Source: Dactylorhiza incarnata (Eukaryota > Streptophyta > Magnoliopsida > Asparagales > Orchidaceae). Taken from it: DNA of 64,000 bases. Positions 55,090 to 64,000 of the stretch are shown here, in pieces. The stretch's first letter is position 1, and every line of letters starts with the position of its first letter. The translations under genes were made by a program, and so were the position numbers. Where the stretch lies: contig JAWHQI010000501.1 of NCBI GenBank assembly GCA_033032865.1, positions 682,001-746,000 of the forward strand, in the 5' to 3' direction. The notes under the pieces are model-generated. The model was not told where the DNA came from and searched no databases. It saw only the letters and a program-made list of their open reading frames with translations.

Positions 55090-56030
55090 GCTTTGGGTAG
55101 GGGTAACCTAGTAATTTTGTCGTCGTAACCATCGTAACCAGCTGACGGACGAATCATGTTTGCCGATTTGGAGCACAGAGATCGTCATTTTTGGATATTC
55201 CCATCTTGCCCCCCGGACAGTTCGGTTAATTCGGGCAGCTTCGTTGATGGCGTTGAGCGCAATAAGCAAGACCTACAATCTATGGAATTAAGAAAGGTTA
55301 ACTGTCGCGCGCGTCAGAAACATGAAGATGTTCTGAGCGTGCGGTGAACATGGAAGCATTCTGAGCGCATGATCAACGCGGAAGCGTTATGAGCACGTCG
55401 TGAGCGCGAAAGCGTTCCGAGCGCGTCGTGGGCGCAGAAGCGTTCTGAGAGCGTTCTGAGCGCGCGGTGACCGTGGAAGCACTTTACTCGCTTTGCGGGT
55501 GGAAATTTGAGAATGCAGTCTGGCGCCGCTGAAAGGGCGTGCTTGGAAGAGTGAGGGCACGCATCCCAAAGACCGCCCCCCCCCCCCCCCCCCCCCCAAA
55601 GACGAGAAAGCGCACCCTCTTGAAAAGGATGAGTGTTGTGGTTCCGGCCGCACCCCCAAAAGGGGGTGCATTTTCGGCCCCACCCCCCAAGGGGGTGCGG
55701 TTTTGGCCGCACTCCCAAGGGGGGTACGGGCCTTGTCGCACCCTCGATGGGAGTGCAGGTTTGGTCGCGCCCCACTATGTGGGAAGCGGCTTTGGCCACG
55801 CTCCCTAAATGGTGTGCGGCCTGCACCGCCTTAGTGGGGTGCGCGCTTAACCGCACCCCCTTAATGGGGTGCGGCTACGCGGCTTCGGCCGCTCCCGGCG
55901 ATGGCGGGGTGCGACTTCGCTGTTGCCTACGCGGGTGACGCCGCACGATAGTTGTGGCGGTTTTCTCCTTATTTCCCCACTCCCTTGGTCATGGGGTTTA
56001 GCATGAGTCCACTACCTCCACCCCCTCATG

Positions 56031-56219
56031 GTGAAGCTTTGGCTAAACGCACCCCAGGGAACTTGTATAAATTTATGGATGCATATCAGATATACTGTAC
56101 ATTCTATATGGTAGACATAGCTTAGGCTCATCTTAGTGTTGTGATCACCCTCTCTTGTACATGTATATATACACAATTGTTGATATGAATATTAGTTCGC
56201 TCATTCTCCCATTCTATCA
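56031..56219 (+). repeat. 5' LTR of a plus-strand copia element (left border approximate)
   Basis: The right border is fixed by the PBS at 56220 (...cattctatca|tggtatcagagc). It contains 'tgtacatgtatatatacaca', a likely promoter area. The other LTR lies beyond the window, so the left border is a guess. Confidence 0.55.
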
Positions 56220-56231
56220 TGGTATCAGAGC
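56220..56231 (+). other. primer-binding site of the plus-strand copia element
   Basis: TGGTATCAGAGC, complementary to initiator Met-tRNA. Confidence 0.9.
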
Positions 56232-56643
56232 TATAGTTTAGGGTTTATTCGCTACTCTACCCGATCCCTCCGAAACCTCTCTGTTCCCCCATCGATCTCG
56301 CTCACGACGCGCGTCGATCCCTCCAGCAGCCTCAGAGGGACTCGTCGACGCTCCAGAGGGACTCGTCCAGCAGCCTCAGAGGGACTCGTCGACGCTTCAG
56401 AGGGACTCGTCGACGCTTCAGAGGGACTCGTCGACGCTTCAGAGGGACTCGTCCAGCAGCTCACGACTCGTCGACGCTCCTGCATTTCTCGTCGATCCCG
56501 CTCACGACGCACGCAGACGCCCTGCTTCCGGCGGCCCGCAACTCGTCGACGTCGATCCCTCTAGCAGCCCACCGCCAGCCTCCTTCGCTGCATCACGCAG
56601 CCCCGCCTAACACCGCCGGCCTCCTCTGCAGCCTCCTGCAGCC
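56232..56643 (+). other. copia leader with short tandem repeats
   Basis: 'gactcgtcgacgcttcagag' repeats (24-bp period) occupy about 56335-56460. The leader breaks off at 56643 where a DNA element inserted and resumes at 63812 before the gag ATG at 63898. Confidence 0.7.
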
Positions 56644-56662
56644 AGTTGTTAAAAGCACGCCT

Positions 56663-57934
56663 TGTGAAAATTTTCGAATCTTTATGAAGCGAGCAGGAGT
56701 TAGTCAACTTAGAGTTCACAAGTCAAACAACCAGAAGCAAATGGAGGCAAACAAGTGATCTTTATTGATAGCAACTTCAAATTACAAGGCAAGGTATGCA
56801 TGGCGAGACATGATTTCGCCAGTACAAACACCAAAGGGAAAAATACAATGTTGAAGAAACTTTGAGACCGCGCGGTCTCCCTTGCGACCTCAGCAACCTG
56901 CCAGACCGCAACCCGATGCCGATCACAGAACAACACCAGAACGCTGATCAGACCGCACCCTTCCTTCCGAACTCCTGATTCTCCCGAACTCCAACAACAC
57001 AACTCCAAGCCGCAGACCGCCCGAACACTTTCAGAGGAAGAGGTGATCGCTGTTGCCCGCACTATCCGCAAAAGCTGCACAATAAGAATTCAATCAGCAG
57101 ACCGCTCGGTCAGACAAAAGAGACCGCAGGAAAGAAGCGAACTCAGCTTACACTTGGTGTGTCTTACTATTTGCTGCTACAGTGGCTCCTATTTATAGGC
57201 GTGGAACCTGATCCAGTCACCACCCTATGAGATAGGATCACCACCCTCCAGACCGCGCGACCTGACCGGTCACACCGCGCGATCAGCAACAATACTCCTG
57301 CTTCATTTTTGGTGAACTCGCCAGCTTCAACATCAACTATGAGAGACCGCCACTCTCACAGCAGATCGCGACTCCAAGGGAGATCGCCAGACCGCCCGAA
57401 GCTGTTCACCCTCTGTGTTCGTACGAGACCACGAACACAGCCAGTTCGCCATCAACCCGCGAACTCAAATCCGCATGTCGGTCTCCACCTGAGACCGCGA
57501 ACAGCGTCCAGCTCGCATACCAGTCTCCTCCTGAGACCGCGAACTGAGACCGCGCGACTAAGACTCTTAGTCCGCAAATACCACCAGAAAGCCCGGTCAG
57601 CCACCAGAACGCATTCTGGAGAGAACTGGAACGAGCTGTGCGGTCACACCAGACCGCCACAGCCTTGAAGACAGCCCGCCACACGGTCACGCACAGACCG
57701 CGCACACCTGAAGGCGATCAACCCGCCACGCGGTCAGAGACAGACCGCGCGGCATTCACCTTCAGCCGCATTGGACCCATACCAGCGATCAAGCCAGGAG
57801 ACCGCAGCTAGGCTTAGACAAGCCAGACCGCAGAGGCAGACCGCCAAGTCATGCGATCACACCAGACCGCCCGACCTCCTCCCAGACCGCCCAGGTCCAA
57901 AAGACCTCTAACTTCCACTTCAACAATTTCAACA
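56663..57934 (-). repeat. 3' LTR of the minus-strand copia element
   Basis: Rich in 'agaccgc' motifs. TATA box (minus strand CTATAAATAGG) at about 57188-57198. It matches 62090-63351 with scattered substitutions and small indels. Confidence 0.95.
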
Positions 57935-60900
57935 CTCCCCTTGAAGTGGGAAGTTGAAACTAGCCCCAGTAGGCTCCTTAGCCGTGTGAACGGCCCTTTC
58001 GCCAGCGCTTTTGTGAAGATGTCTGCCACGTTGTCCGCACTCCGCACATGCTCGACCGAAAGAGATCCCTCCAGCACCTTCTCTCGTATGAAGTGATGCT
58101 CGATCTCGATATGCTTGGTCCTCGCGTGACAAACTGGATTGGTAACCAGTTTGAGAGCACTCTCGTTGTCACCGCGTAGCAGAGTCGGCTCCCGAACCTC
58201 CTTATGGACGTCTCCCACCAACCTCCTAAGCCATATGGCTTCCTGAGCTGCCAAGGCCGAAGCCTTGTATTCCGCTTCCGTGGTGGAGACCGATACGGAA
58301 TCCTGCTTCTTGCTGCACCATGATATAGCTGTAGGGCCCGCCATGAAGACGAATCTAGATGTCGACTTCCGATCATCCGAATCTCCCTTGTAGTCAGCAT
58401 CCATGTACTCGTGCACCTCGAAGCCCGCATCTCTCCTGTATAGGAGACTCATGTCCGAGGTCGCCTTGACATACTTCAGAATGTTCTTGGCCGCTAGCAG
58501 ATGAGGTACCCGTGGCTCCGTCATATATCGACTCACTCTGCCAACTGCATATGCAATATCCGGCCTCGTGATCGTCAGATAAATCAAGCTCCCAACCAAA
58601 GCTCGGAACACCAACGGATCTTGCATAATTCTCCCATCATCCTTCCGAAGTTTTGTGGCCTTCTCCAGAGGTGTGGAAGTGCACTTCCCTTCCTTCATGC
58701 CGAATCGCTCCACGATCCGCTCCGCATATCCGGCCTGGGTCACCAGCACTCCACCTTCCTTCCTCTGCACCTCGAGTCCAAGGAAATGGTGAAGCTCACC
58801 TAAGTCCTTCATCTCGAACCTGATAGACAGCTCGGCCTGAAGCTGCGCTACCTCCTCCTTCGAGTTCCCCGTCACGATCATATCGTCGACGTATAGCAGC
58901 ACGATGACTTAAAGCTCCCCGCTCTTCTTGACGAACAAGCTTGAGTCTGAGTCTGAAGCACCAAATCCACAGAATAGGAGATATTCTGCGATCTTCCCGT
59001 ACCACGCCCTCGGTGCTTGCTTCAACCCATACAGGGCCTTCTTCAACTTGCAGACATGCTCCGGAAAATCTTCAGACACAAAGCCTGGTGGCTGGACCAT
59101 GAAGATATCCTTGTCAATCTCGCCGTACAAGAAAGCGTTCTTGACGTCGAGCTGCCAAATCTCCCATCCACTGAACGCCGCCAAGGCAATGATGAAACGA
59201 ACTGAAGTCATTTTTGCCACCGGACTGAATGTCTCCTCGTAGTCTTCACCGTATTGTTGCGAGAACCCCCGAGCTACAAGGCGAGCCTTGTACCGCTCGA
59301 TGCTGCCGTCAGCTTTCTTCTTGAGCTTGTAGACCCACTTGCATGTAACAGGAGTAGTGCCCTTGGGCTTGGGCACAAGAGACCAGGTCTCATTCTTCTT
59401 GAGAGCTGTCATCTCTTCTTGCATTGCAATGTCTCACTCCTTCACACCTCTGGCCTTCTCAAAGCTCGACGGCTCACTCTCATCCAAGGGACCAGCGAAG
59501 AAACATGAGACGAAGCTCACTGCGTTTCCTCCTGTATAGCGATCAGGGGCGACGATCGCTCGCTTCGACCTCCTCAGCTCCTTCCCCTGAACCGCATTGT
59601 CTTCAGCTGCTTCTTCCCTAGCTCCTCTTCCAGACGTGCTAGGAGCATTGCTCCCCCTGCTCCCTGAACCAGAAGCCCCCGTCTCGGAACTAGAAGGAGA
59701 TGGACCACCTGGTGACACAGGTAGCTCCACCTGAAGATCCTCCACAGCTTTCTCTGGCACCTCCACCCTGCTCTCTGGTAGCTCCACATCAGAAGACCCC
59801 TTGTAAGATGTCACCTCATCGAACACGACGTCGCGAGATACCACAAATCTCCGCGTCTCCGGGTCCATGCACTTCCATCCTTTCTTCCGCTCATCGTATC
59901 CCACGAAAACTAGCTTCCTTGCTTTCGCATCTAGCTTCGTCCGAAGAGCATCTGGAACATGCACGTAGCAGGTGGATCCAAACACCCCTAAGGTGTGCCA
60001 CGCTTGCTTCTCCTTGAACATCATCTCATGCGGAGTCAACATGTTGATGGGACTCAATGACATCCTGTTGATGACGTAGGCAGCACAAGACATTCCCTCC
60101 GCCCAGAAGGACTTTGGGATACTCTTGGCATGCAGCCAACACTTGCAGGTCTCCGTCAGATGACGGATCTTCCGCTCTGCAACTCCATTCTGCTGTGGAG
60201 TATGTGCACAAGTGAGCTCTCTCCGGATGCCTGCCTTCCTGCAAAAAGTAGAGAACTCACTGGAGGTGAACTCCCCTCCGTTGTCAGTTCTCAGCTTATT
60301 CACCCGCAGTCCTAGCCGACCCTCCACGAGCTCCTTGAACTCCACAAACTTGGCAAACGCCTCCGCCTTCTCCTTCAGGAAATATACCCAGACATATCTG
60401 GTGTAATCATCGATCAACACCAGCATATATCTGCTGCCTCCGAGGCTTAGGGTAGCAGTAGGTCTCATCAAGTCACCGTGGATGCACTCCAACGGCACAC
60501 TACTCCTTGTCTGCGACTTGTCAAATGGTAGTCGATGAGACTTGCCGAACTGACATCCCGCGCAAACATGACCTTCACCGTAGGAAGATAGACTTGGCAG
60601 GCCCTTGACCAGACCTCTCACCGCCATAGCTTTCAGCTTGTCCATCCCTACGTGCCCCAACCTCTCATGTCATATAACGGCACCATCATTCGTCTTCATC
60701 TTGTCGACGTAGGAACTTGTTGATAAGACAAACAAGTCCTTTGCCCGTCTCCCGACATGGACGACCTCGGCCTTTACGGCCTCAAAATTGCGTAGAAACT
60801 TCACTTCTGTTGGGCCGAACAGAACGTGATACCCAGCGTCTACAACGTTGGTCACGGAGAAGAGGTTTTTCCTCATACCAGGCACGTGATAGACACTCCT

Positions 60901-62001
60901 CAAAGTAAGTGGCCCTCTATCACTGCCCAAGGAAACAACCCCCACCTTCTCTACTGGATGCACAGTATTATCAGCAGTAATGATTGCATTGTTACCTGTA
61001 TAGGGCTGTGCAGAAGAAAGCTTGGTCTCGTCTCCGGTGAGGTGATGACCACACCCCGAGTCCACGATCCAGTCTTCCAGATAGTTGATAGGAGCGGAAG
61101 CTCCAACAGAAGCCGAGAAGGCTCCTCCCCAACCTCCTTCAAAGTGCCTGGCCTCAGCTTCTTCCTTCTCCGCAGCATGCCCAGCTTGGGTGACCACCTT
61201 GCAATCTTTCCTGATGTGGCCATACTTGCCACACTTGAAGCACTTCGGACCTTCACCCTTCTTCTTCCCGTCAGCCTTGGGAGCATACCCCCTTTCCTGC
61301 TGCCCAGAAGTTGAAGGCCCATAGCCTCCTCCAGCGGTCTTCTTCTTCTTATCCCACTTCTTCTTCTTCCCCGAGAAGAGCACTTTGCCATCTCCCCCAG
61401 CCACCGACACCCCCGCCATCTGCCTTGCCAAACTTTCTTGCGATGCAAGCAAGTTCTCCAGCTCCAACAGAGACGGCTGATTTGCTCATCCCTGCACCGA
61501 CGTCACAAAGGCAACATATTCCTTCCGCAAGCCGCGGATGATGTGCCTCTTCAGCTTCACCTCATAAATAGGCTCATCAGGATCCAATGCTGAGATTTCA
61601 GCGCATAAGTTCTTCATCTTCAGAAAGAAAGTGGAGATAGAAAGATCACCCTGAGACGACCTTGCCAGCTCATTCTCCAAGAACTGTAGCCTCGCTACAT
61701 TCTTTTTGTTAAACAGCCCATCCAGGGCTCTCCAGATCTCCACAGCCGATCCACATCCCAGAATGTGATCAAACAGATCAGGTGAAATTGCCCTCTTCAG
61801 AGTGAACTCTGCCTTCGCATTCGTCCTCCTCCAAGTTCTCACCTCAGCCCCATTATCCCCTTCTGGGACAACTTCCTGCGTCTGATCTCCTCCAACTACC
61901 TCCAAGAGGTCCTCACCTAGAAGATAGTTTTGCATACACGACTTCCACTTCTTGAAGTTAGTCGATGTAAGCATCTCAATTCAAAGACCCCTCGCTTCCA
62001 T
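57814..62001 (-). pseudogene. copia gag-pol polyprotein with nonsense codons
   Basis: One minus-strand frame. gag N-terminal part starts MEARGL or MLTSTNFKKWKSCMQNYL (61974). The CCHC knuckle CFKCGKYGHIRKDC lies near 61242-61201 and protease WIVDSGCGHHLTG near 61065. Integrase has HVCAGCQFGK, HGDLMRP, RTDNGGEF and the catalytic Glu in NGVAERK (D-D-35-E). RT has CKWVYKLKKKADGSIERYKA and catalytic YVDDM (58893-58879). RNase H has STTEAEYKASALAAQEAIWL. In-frame stops lie at about 61983, 61485, 60669, 59433 and 58908. The last codons run about 120 bases into the 3' LTR. Apart from these stops the frame is continuous. Confidence 0.93.
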
Positions 62002-62076
62002 TGCTCTACCACTGGTTCCTTCTTCACAAAGGCGATGGCTACTCTAAGTCACTCACTGCTCTATCCACTCCAACCT

Positions 62077-62089
62077 CCCTCTGATACCA
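62077..62089 (-). other. primer-binding site of the minus-strand copia element
   Basis: The minus strand reads TGGTATCAGAGGG directly beside the LTR at 62090. Confidence 0.9.
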
Positions 62090-63351
62090 TGTGAAAATTT
62101 TCAAATCTTTATGAAGCGAGCAGGAGTTAGTCAACTTAGAGTTCACAAGACAAACAACCAGAAGCAAATGGAGGCAAACAAGTGATCTTTATTGATAGCA
62201 ACTTCAAATTACAAGGCAAGGTATGCATGGCGAGACATGATTTCGCCAGCACAAACACCAAAGGGAAAAATACAATGTTGAAGAAACTTTAAGACCGCGC
62301 GGTCTCCCTTGCGACCTCAGCAACCTACCAGACCGCAACCCGCTGCCGATCTCAGAACAACACCAGACCGCTGATCAGACCGCACCCTTCCTTCCGAACT
62401 CCTGATTCTCCCGAACTCCAGCAACACAACTCCAAGCCGCAGACCGCCCGAACACTTTCAGAGGAAGAGGTGATCGTTGTTGCCCGCACTATCCGCAAAA
62501 GCTGCATAATAAGAATTCAATCAGCAGACCGCCCGGTCAGACAAAAGAGACCGCAGGAAAGAAGCGAACTCAGCTTACACTTGGTGTGTCTTACTATTTG
62601 CTGCTACAGTGGCTCCTATTTATAGGCGTGGAACCTGATCCAGTCACCACCCTATGAGATAGGATCACCACCCTCCAGACCGCGCGACCTGACCGGTCAC
62701 ACCGCGCGATCAGCAACAATACTCCTGCTTCATTTTTGGTGAACTCGCCAGCTTCAACATCAACTATGAGAGACCGCCACTCACAGCAGATCGCGACTCC
62801 AAGGGAGATCGCCAGACCGCCCGAAGCTGTTCACCCCCTGTGTTCGTACGAGACCACGAACACAGCCAGTTCGCCATCAACCCGCGAACTCAAGTCCGCA
62901 TGCCGGTGTCCACCTGAGACCGCGAACAGCGTCCAGCTCGCATACCAGTCTCCTCCTGAGACCGCGAACTGAGACCGCGCGACTAAGACCCTTAGTCCGC
63001 AAATACCACCAGAAAGCCCGGTCAGCCACCAGACCGCATTCTGGAGAGAACTGGAAGGAGCTGTGCGGTCACACCAGACCGCCACAGCCTTGAAGACAGC
63101 CCGCCACACGGTCACGCACAGACCGCGCACACCTGAAGGCGATCAACCCGCCACGCGGTCAGAGACAGACCGTGCGGCCTTCACCTTCAGCCGTCTTGGA
63201 CCCATACCAGCGATCAAGCCAGGAGACCGCAGCTAGGCTTAGACAAGCCAGACCGCAGAGGCAGACCGCCAAGACGTGCGATTACACCAGACCGCCTCCC
63301 AGACCGCCCAGGTCCAAAAGACCTCTAACTTCCACTTCAACAATTTCAACA
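62090..63351 (-). repeat. 5' LTR of the minus-strand copia element
   Basis: TATA box (minus strand) at about 62618-62626, as in the other LTR. Confidence 0.95.
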
Positions 63352-63897
63352 CGTCTCAGGCGCGCCTAAGGCTCAAGGCTCACCAGGCTCAGAGGTTTGC
63401 GCCTTTGTGCGCCTTTTTTGCGCCTTTGAGCATAAAAGACATGTCTAGGTGCAATTTCTATTGTAAACATTTTTTTCAAAATAAAAAAAGAAATAATGTA
63501 AGAACTCAATATTTTTCTGTATGATTTGGTGTTCGTGAAACATAATCGAGCGTTGACACTTAGATATGATGCAAGTCATCACATTGATTCTATTTTTTAA
63601 GAGATATAAATGATAGTAATGAATTATTAATGAGTACAATAGATGAAAATTCGGATTAAGAAGATCAAGTGATGTTTGATGTTGATTATTTAAACTGAAT
63701 ATGATTGCGCCTTGCCTTCGTCAGGCGCGCGCCTGCGCCTTGAGCCTTGCGCCTAGGCTCCAAGACCCCTTTGCGCCTTGGTGCGCCTTGCGTCTTTAAT
63801 AACTAAGCAGGTTGCAGCCCACCGGACCTCGTCGGTCTCCTCCGTCCTCTCTCGAGTGCACTCTTGACCTAAAAGACCACCGTCCTCCATTGGTTCG

Positions 63898-64000
63898 ATG
63901 GCATCGTCTTACTCCTCATCTGCTTTCCTGCAAAAGGCTAATGTCATCCTCGACGGGCGAAACTACAAGGCATGGCCCGTCACCGTCGGCGTGATCCTTC
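63898..64000 (+). CDS. copia gag, N-terminal part (runs off the window)
   Basis: The ATG at 63898 opens MASSYSSSAFLQKANVILDG, with LDGRNYKAW typical of copia gag starts. It is the coding start of the plus-strand copia element whose LTR and PBS are at 56031-56231. The upstream leader is split by the nested insertion. The frame is open to the window end. Confidence 0.8.
   Translation, partial: MASSYSSSAFLQKANVILDGRNYKAWPVTVGVIL

Larger units (their letters stand above)
30279..56010 (-). mobile_element. second Tat-type gypsy element, pol-less, heavily nested
   Basis: Minus orientation. The 5' LTR starts (plus reading) at 40318 with TGTTGCGGGTCGCTCGAGG next to a PBS (TTTGGCGCCGTCTGTGGG inverted). 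The same 28-bp tip (TGTTGCGGCTCGCTCGACG) occurs at 30279. The far part of the LTR is shared between 30565-30808 and 55765-56008. Inside are gag and protease remnants (38790-40258), an 86-bp repeat array and an antisense gene (31476-33827), but no RT or integrase. It has been interrupted by a MITE, a TRIM, a hAT element and an Athila element. The right boundary is approximate and no TSD is certain. With the insertions removed the element would be only about 7 kb. Confidence 0.65.
54483..56010 (-). repeat. main part of the 5' LTR of the second Tat-type element
   Basis: It continues the LTR tip 40318-40345 after removal of the Athila element. A minus-strand TATA box lies at 55082-55089, and transcription would run left through 54483 and 40345 into the PBS. 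The U3 side contains repeats rich in 'gagcgcg' and 'gaagcgttctgag' (55310-55480), a 22-base C tract (55576-55597) and GC-rich blocks shared with 30565-30808. The outer end is not exactly defined. Confidence 0.65.
56663..63351 (-). mobile_element. Ty1/copia element, structurally complete, minus strand
   Basis: LTRs 56663-57934 (1272 bp) and 62090-63351 (1262 bp) begin TGTGAAAATTTTC and end TTTCAACA. The TSD CGCCT / CGTCT (56658-56662 and 63352-63356) has one mismatch. PBS TGGTATCAGAG is at 62077-62089 and a polypurine tract (AAGGGGAG, minus strand) is beside 57934. One gag-pol frame on the minus strand is interrupted only by nonsense codons. It sits inside the GCGCC-rich element, which sits in the plus-strand copia leader. 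Confidence 0.95.
56644..63811. mobile_element. GCGCC-rich short DNA element, split by a copia element
   Basis: The left piece is 56644-56662 (agttgttaaaagcacgcct). The right piece is 63357-63811, rich in 'gcgcctt' and 'aggcgcg' and ending ctttaataactaagcagg. Ends are roughly inverted (AGTTGTTAAAAGC versus AGTTATTAAAGAC). CTGCAGCC (56636-56643) and TTGCAGCC (63812-63819) may be an 8-bp TSD with one mismatch. Without the copia insertion it is about 475 bp and non-coding. It resembles a repeat type common in plant genomes. Confidence 0.6.

Noticed and set aside
56074..56093. 'gcatatca|gatat' as the outer end and TSD (GATAT) of the second Tat-type element, matching GATAT before 30279
   Set aside because: The site appears to lie within the LTR of the plus-strand copia element, and a 5-base match is easily due to chance.

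Overview
The window is nuclear DNA of a flowering plant. Two intron-containing genes (an R2R3-MYB factor and a small membrane protein), the exons of a third, unidentified gene and the 3' end of a BUB1-type checkpoint kinase gene sit among nested plant transposable elements: Ty3/gypsy of the Tat and Athila lineages, Ty1/copia, TRIMs, hAT, MITEs, an RTE-type LINE and an Au-type SINE. The species cannot be named from the sequence; the family mix fits a dicot. About five sixths of the window is repeat-derived.

Layout. 1-6.2 kb: a decayed minus-strand copia element (LTR 5812-6159, PBS, gag, zinc knuckle, protease) split by a 1.6-kb coding-less LTR element (2978-4558). 6.4-7.3 kb: RTE LINE debris carrying an Au SINE with clear target-site duplications (TSDs). 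7.9-12.0 kb: the gene island, with an unidentified plus-strand gene (last two exons 7962-8970), a two-exon 111-aa membrane protein (minus, 9735-10243) and a four-exon 340-aa MYB (minus, 10713-12021). 13.8-29.7 kb: four 3' exons of the BUB1-like gene (minus). The intron before its last exon is 14.5 kb because an RTE LINE fragment sits in it and a 13.2-kb Tat gypsy element (14110-27327, TSD ATGCG) sits in the LINE. That Tat element carries two antisense, intron-containing genes with their own TATA boxes and an array of 96-bp repeats.

30.3-56 kb: a second, pol-less minus-strand Tat-type element. It has also an antisense ORF and a scrambled gag/protease region, and it has been hit by a MITE (32699-33413), a TRIM (33830-35008, TSD GATTG), a 2.8-kb hAT element (35137-37941) and, inside its 5' LTR, a 14.1-kb Athila element (40346-54477, TSD GGTAG) with about 2.9-kb LTRs holding tRNA-like modules. 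56-64 kb: the start of a plus-strand copia element (LTR, PBS, leader; gag resumes at 63898). It is interrupted by a GCGCC-rich DNA element, which is interrupted in turn by a complete-structure minus-strand copia element (56663-63351).

All full-size retroelements have stop codons or frameshifts, so they look immobile by themselves, but several are structurally complete with matching TSDs, so the order of insertion can be read. Upstream exons of the BUB1-like gene (catalytic loop and everything before) are not seen. Either they lie beyond 64 kb, which would place the whole right-hand nest inside one intron, or the gene is truncated.
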